Below the pieces are notes generated by a model, which worked only from the letters and a program-made list of their open reading frames with translations, was not told where the DNA came from and did no database searches. A stretch of 10,377 bases of DNA, taken from positions 1-10,377 of the forward strand of contig JAGVLR010000129.1 of NCBI GenBank assembly GCA_020054175.1, given 5' to 3'. Shown here in pieces: positions 6,335 through 10,377 of this stretch. A program made the translations under genes and the position numbers. Every line of letters starts with the position of its first letter. Position 1 is the stretch's first letter. The stretch is from Candidatus Dadabacteria bacterium (GTDB taxonomy: Bacteria; Desulfobacterota_D; UBA1144; Nemesobacterales; UBA2774).

Positions 6335-7006
6335 TTACTTGCCCGAGACCGCTTTTCTCATGAGCGATATGGTTTCGGCGTAGCTCTCCGTGTGGAATAT
6401 GCCGGAGCCGGAGACTATGGCGTCAGCGCCGGCCTCGGCTATGACGTGTATGTTGTCGAGCTTTATGCCGCCGTCGACTTCTATGAGCGGCTTATGCTCC
6501 GAGCGGTCGATTATATCCCGGAGCTTTCTCACCTTCGGCACCATCGAGTGTATGAACTTCTGCCCGGCGAACCCCGGCTCGACGGTCATTATCAATATCA
6601 TGTCCACGTACTCGAAGACCTCTTCGAGAGCGGAAAGCGGCGTTGTCGGGTTAAGGGCGATGCCGGCGCTGACTCCACGGGCTTTTATGGCCGATATGGT
6701 GCTGTAGAGGAGCTTGCAGGTCTCTATCTGAACAGTTACGCCCCGGACGGCGTCTCCGCCGGCGTCGATGAACTTTTCCACGAACTCGTCCGGGTTGTCT
6801 ATCATAAGGTGTATGTCCATCGGCGGGGGGGCCGACTTCGCAAGGGATTCGACGACCGGGATGCCTATGCTTATGTTCGGAACGAAGTGTCCGTCCATGA
6901 CGTCGACGTGAATCCAGTCGGCTCCGGCATCTTTCACGGCCCTGACCTCGTCCCCGAGCCTGGCGAAGTCCGCGGAAAGTATTGAGGGCACTATTAATTT
7001 TTTCAT
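6335..7006 (-). CDS. rpe: Ribulose-phosphate 3-epimerase
   Basis: Rpe interconverts D-ribulose 5-phosphate and D-xylulose 5-phosphate in the pentose phosphate pathway. The 223-residue TIM barrel shows the family motifs: VPSILSADFARLG (6-18), HVDVMDGHFVPN (33-44), DIHLMI (64-69), LNPTTPL (118-124), MTVEPGFAGQKF (140-151) and EVDGGIK (176-182). The divalent-metal ligands His33, Asp35, His66 and Asp178 and the catalytic pair Asp35/Asp178 are present. The frame stays open upstream to 7141, but ATG at 7006 is the real start: it begins MKKLIVPSILS as the family does and follows AGGAAGGA with a short A-rich spacer. Odd point: the segment AGGDAVRGVTVQIE has about three extra residues and Gln where E. 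coli has His. It is divergent from metK and probably heads the transcript that continues into the loader pair. Confidence 0.95.
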   Translation of the reverse strand: MKKLIVPSILSADFARLGDEVRAVKDAGADWIHVDVMDGHFVPNISIGIPVVESLAKSAPPPMDIHLMIDNPDEFVEKFIDAGGDAVRGVTVQIETCKLLYSTISAIKARGVSAGIALNPTTPLSALEEVFEYVDMILIMTVEPGFAGQKFIHSMVPKVRKLRDIIDRSEHKPLIEVDGGIKLDNIHVIAEAGADAIVSGSGIFHTESYAETISLMRKAVSGK

Positions 7007-7063
7007 TTTATCCTTCCTGTAACATTTTTTCGGGCCTGCAATCCTGCCGGTTTCAGGGTACGG

Positions 7064-7092
7064 ATTATACCATGCCATGCCTCTTGTGAAAA
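7064..7092 (-). promoter_or_regulatory. Predicted sigma-70 promoter of rpe
   Basis: On the minus strand a perfect TATAAT (7064-7069) with an upstream TGG (extended -10) lies 17 bases after TTTTCA (7087-7092, 4 of 6). An alternative -35, TTCACA (7085-7090), would give a 15-base spacer. The start would be near 7057, leaving about 50 bases of leader. Confidence 0.65.
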
Positions 7093-7115
7093 AATCTCTC
7101 CCTGGCCGACGTAAT

Positions 7116-7149
7116 CCCCGCATCCGGGGCTTCATCCGCACCCCCGGGG
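7116..7149. repeat. GC-rich repeat element between the rpe and metK promoters
   Basis: CCCCG (7116-7120) and CGGGG (7125-7129) form a perfect short inverted repeat. CATCCG occurs twice (7121-7126 and 7133-7138), and CCGGGG twice (7124-7129 and 7144-7149), the second within the palindrome CCCCGGGG (7142-7149). The element lies outside both predicted transcripts, so a DNA-level role such as regulator binding is more likely than an RNA structure. Confidence 0.45.
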
Positions 7150-7153
7150 TTTC

Positions 7154-7202
7154 TTGACAGAGCTTTTAAAACTATTTACGCTATCCCGTTTTGTTATAAA
7201 AT
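7154..7202 (+). promoter_or_regulatory. Predicted promoter region of the metK operon
   Basis: A perfect TTGACA (7154-7159) is followed at 17 bases by the poor TACGCT (7177-7182). A second candidate pairs TTTACG (7175-7180) with TAAAAT (7197-7202) at 16 bases. Either gives a leader of only about 20-40 bases, too short for a SAM riboswitch. The two cannot be separated by eye. Confidence 0.5.
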
Positions 7203-7229
7203 ACTCATTCTATACAAAGGACTTAATAA

Positions 7230-8390
7230 ATGCCTCACGAGAATTTCATATTCACATCCGAATCCGTAACTGAAGGCCATCCGGACAAGATGGCGGACCA
7301 GATCTCGGACGCAGTGCTCGACGCGATGCTTTCAGGCGATCCGAAAAGCAGAGTCGCGTGCGAAACCCTCCTCACGACCGGCCTGGTCGTGGTAGCGGGA
7401 GAGATAACGGCTAACACTATAGTCGACCTCGCCGACACCGTAAGAAAGACCATAACCGAAATCGGCTACACCGACAGCGCCATGGGCTTCGACGCCAACA
7501 CCTGCGGCTTAATAATCGTGGTCGACAAGCAGTCGCCGGACATCGCCATGGGTGTAGACTCCAGCAAGGACAAGGAGCAGGGAGCAGGCGACCAGGGGCT
7601 GATGTTCGGATACGCGAGCGACGAGACGCCCGAGTTCATGCCGACTCCAATAGTCATAGCCCACAAGCTCGCGAAGAGGCTTTCGGATACGCGAAAGGAA
7701 GGCATTCTGCCGTTCCTCCGCCCCGACGGGAAGACGCAGGTCACCGTGCGCTACGAGAACAAGGTTCCGGTAGCGATAGACGCCGTCGTCGTATCTTCCC
7801 AGCACGCTGCGGACGTCGATACGAAGACCATATACGAAGGTATATACGAAGAGGTAATCAAACACACGATAGAAAGCGATCTCCTTTCGAACAAGACGAA
7901 GATTTACATAAACCCGACAGGCAGATTCGTAACGGGCGGCCCGATGGGTGATTCCGGGCTCACCGGCAGGAAGATAATCATCGACACATACGGCGGATGG
8001 GCGAGGCACGGAGGCGGCGCTTTTTCGGGGAAGGACCCGTCCAAGGTCGACCGCAGCGCCGCGTACATGGCCCGCTACGTCGCGAAGAACGTCGTGGCCG
8101 CGGGGCTCGCCAGGGAGTGCGAGGTGCAGCTTGCGTACGCTATCGGAATACACGAGCCGGTTTCGATAATGGTCGAGACATTCGGCACGGCTACCGTCCC
8201 CGAAGAGAAGATTTCGACCGCCATAAGGGAGGTATTCAATCTGAGCCCTTCTGGAATAATATCCTCTCTCGATCTGCTTAGGCCGATATATAGAGAGACG
8301 GCGTCTTACGGGCACTTCGGAAGAAGCAACCCCGAATTCACATGGGAAAAAACGGACAAGACAAGGGAGCTGGCGAAGGCCGCTTCCTGA
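7230..8390 (+). CDS. metK: S-adenosylmethionine synthetase
   Basis: MetK makes S-adenosylmethionine from ATP and methionine in the cytoplasm, releasing phosphate and pyrophosphate. The 386 residues match the usual bacterial length. Family landmarks are FTSESVTEGHPDK (8-20, with catalytic His17 and Mg ligand Asp19), the hexapeptide GAGDQG (118-123), the glycine-rich loop GGGAFSGKDPSKVDRSA (261-277) and GHFGR near the C-terminus. AAGGA at 7217-7221, 8 bases before ATG, fixes the start. ahcY follows after 43 bases with no terminator-like hairpin seen, so the two probably share a transcript and work in the same methyl cycle. Confidence 0.98.
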   Translation: MPHENFIFTSESVTEGHPDKMADQISDAVLDAMLSGDPKSRVACETLLTTGLVVVAGEITANTIVDLADTVRKTITEIGYTDSAMGFDANTCGLIIVVDKQSPDIAMGVDSSKDKEQGAGDQGLMFGYASDETPEFMPTPIVIAHKLAKRLSDTRKEGILPFLRPDGKTQVTVRYENKVPVAIDAVVVSSQHAADVDTKTIYEGIYEEVIKHTIESDLLSNKTKIYINPTGRFVTGGPMGDSGLTGRKIIIDTYGGWARHGGGAFSGKDPSKVDRSAAYMARYVAKNVVAAGLARECEVQLAYAIGIHEPVSIMVETFGTATVPEEKISTAIREVFNLSPSGIISSLDLLRPIYRETASYGHFGRSNPEFTWEKTDKTRELAKAAS

Positions 8391-8433
8391 AGTCCTCGAT
8401 AACCACCTTACATATACACCAACGGAGGCAATA

Positions 8434-9690
<1,257 letters not shown>

Positions 9691-9709
9691 TATAGTAAAA
9701 TGAAAATCA

Positions 9710-10377
9710 ATGAACGACCTTCTCGACTCATTCCTTTCGTTTCTCGTAGTTGAAAAAGGTCTTTCAGAAAATACGCTGGAATCTTACGGGAGGGACCTTA
9801 AAAAGTTCCTCCTTTTTATTGAATCCCGGGGCATAACCTCCGCCCGCGAAATAAAGTACAATCACATACTCGACTTCCTCACTCATTCCCGCGAGGAAGG
9901 GCTCAGCGCGACCTCGATCGTGAGGAGCATGGTCTCTGTGAAGCAGTTCTTCAAGTACCTTCTCTCGGAGAAAGTCCTGTCGGAAGATCCGACCGCTCAC
10001 ATAAAAACCCCGAAGATGAAAAAGGCCATACCGGGCGTAATATCCCTCGACGACGTCGAGAGCATCATCGGCGCGCCAGACGAATCAATTCCCGAGGGGC
10101 TCCGCGACGCCGCCATGCTGGAGATACTCTACGCCACGGGGATAAGGGTGTCGGAGCTTATCGAACTCAAGCTGAACGACGTCAACTTCGAGCTCGGGTT
10201 CGTAATCGTATACGGCAAGGGCTCGAAAGAGCGGATAGTCCCCATCGGGGATAAGGCTAAGGAGAAGCTTTTGCTGTATCTCCGCGATTCGAGGCCGGCG
10301 CTTCTTAAGACCCGGGAGTCGAAGGCCCTCTTCGTCACGAGGCGCGGCGCGGGAATGACGAGGCAGGGGTTCTGGAA
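9710..10377 (+). CDS. xerD: Tyrosine recombinase XerD/XerC, N-terminal part (3' end outside window)
   Basis: XerC and XerD resolve chromosome dimers at dif during cell division. The frame runs open to the right edge (222 codons). The N-terminal SAM-like core-binding domain spans about residues 1-95 (LLDSFLSFLVVEKGLSENTL at the start, then VKQFFKYLLSEKVLSEDPT), followed by the start of the catalytic domain. Arg146 in YATGIRVSELIELK and Lys170 in GKGSKERIVPIG are the first catalytic Arg and the beta-hairpin Lys; their 24-residue spacing equals that of E. coli XerD R148/K172. The H-x2-R, His and nucleophilic Tyr lie beyond the window. MTRQGFW at the end is more XerD- than XerC-like, but the two cannot be split surely on a fragment. 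It starts 19 bases after ahcY, has no obvious ribosome site and is probably read with metK-ahcY. Confidence 0.9.
   Translation, partial: MNDLLDSFLSFLVVEKGLSENTLESYGRDLKKFLLFIESRGITSAREIKYNHILDFLTHSREEGLSATSIVRSMVSVKQFFKYLLSEKVLSEDPTAHIKTPKMKKAIPGVISLDDVESIIGAPDESIPEGLRDAAMLEILYATGIRVSELIELKLNDVNFELGFVIVYGKGSKERIVPIGDKAKEKLLLYLRDSRPALLKTRESKALFVTRRGAGMTRQGFW

Noticed and set aside
6308..6985. 225-residue open frame on the plus strand over rpe
   Set aside because: It mirrors the Rpe coding frame, has a Tyr/Val/Arg-rich shadow composition and no family motifs.
7007..7141. N-terminal extension of rpe by 45 codons
   Set aside because: The extension covers the rpe promoter (perfect TATAAT) and a strong ribosome site at 7011-7018, and Rpe proteins start at MKKLIVPSILS.
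7160..7229. Possible SAM riboswitch in the metK leader
   Set aside because: Predicted transcription starts leave only 20-40 bases before the ATG, and no multi-helix SAM aptamer or terminator/antiterminator is visible.
7509..8315. 268-residue open frame antisense to metK
   Set aside because: It lies wholly within metK, has an Arg/Tyr-rich composition and no ribosome site or motif; a shadow frame.
9700..9753. 17-residue ORF overlapping the xerD start
   Set aside because: It has no ribosome-binding site and no supporting structure, unlike the short ORF before folC; probably chance.

Overview
This window is a stretch of core bacterial chromosome. It holds nine complete or near-complete genes plus one cut at each edge, densely packed, moderately GC-rich and with no insertion sequences, phage genes, tRNAs, rRNAs or CRISPR arrays. 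Ile ATA and Arg AGG codons are common throughout. The glmM-pdxJ order, PdxJ (the DXP-dependent vitamin B6 route) and the RYSGTEP variant in GlmM fit a Gram-negative bacterium near the former Deltaproteobacteria (Desulfobacterota) or a related candidate phylum. This placement is an inference from gene order and motifs, not a firm taxonomic call.

Layout. 1-1700 (+): 3' end of glmM, overlapping by 4 bases with pdxJ. 1747-2217 (-): a Fur-type metalloregulator, convergent with pdxJ. 2218-2376: divergent control region with a good fur promoter, an inverted repeat over its predicted start point, and a perfect palindrome that buries the ribosome-binding site of a possible 14-codon ORF just before folC. 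2377-3657 (+): folC. 3713-4747 (+): a histone-deacetylase-fold amidohydrolase. 4753-7006 (-): a likely leftward group rpe > uncharacterised helical protein > DnaC/DnaI-like AAA+ helicase loader. 7007-7229: divergent rpe/metK control region with two face-to-face promoters and a GC-rich repeat between them. 7230-10377 (+): metK, ahcY and the 5' part of xerD, probably one transcript.

How the genes work together. glmM feeds UDP-GlcNAc and cell-wall synthesis, and pdxJ makes pyridoxine phosphate. folC makes and polyglutamylates folate, the one-carbon carrier used to regenerate methionine. metK and ahcY are two steps of the S-adenosylmethionine cycle: MetK makes SAM, and AhcY removes the SAH left after methylation. 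rpe belongs to the pentose phosphate pathway. The loader pair and xerD serve chromosome replication and dimer resolution.

The least ordinary points are the loader pair, whose AAA+ member appears to carry a duplicated N-terminal zinc module, and the palindrome/short ORF in front of folC. I saw no clear sign of a wholly new multi-gene system; the loader pair is the nearest candidate.
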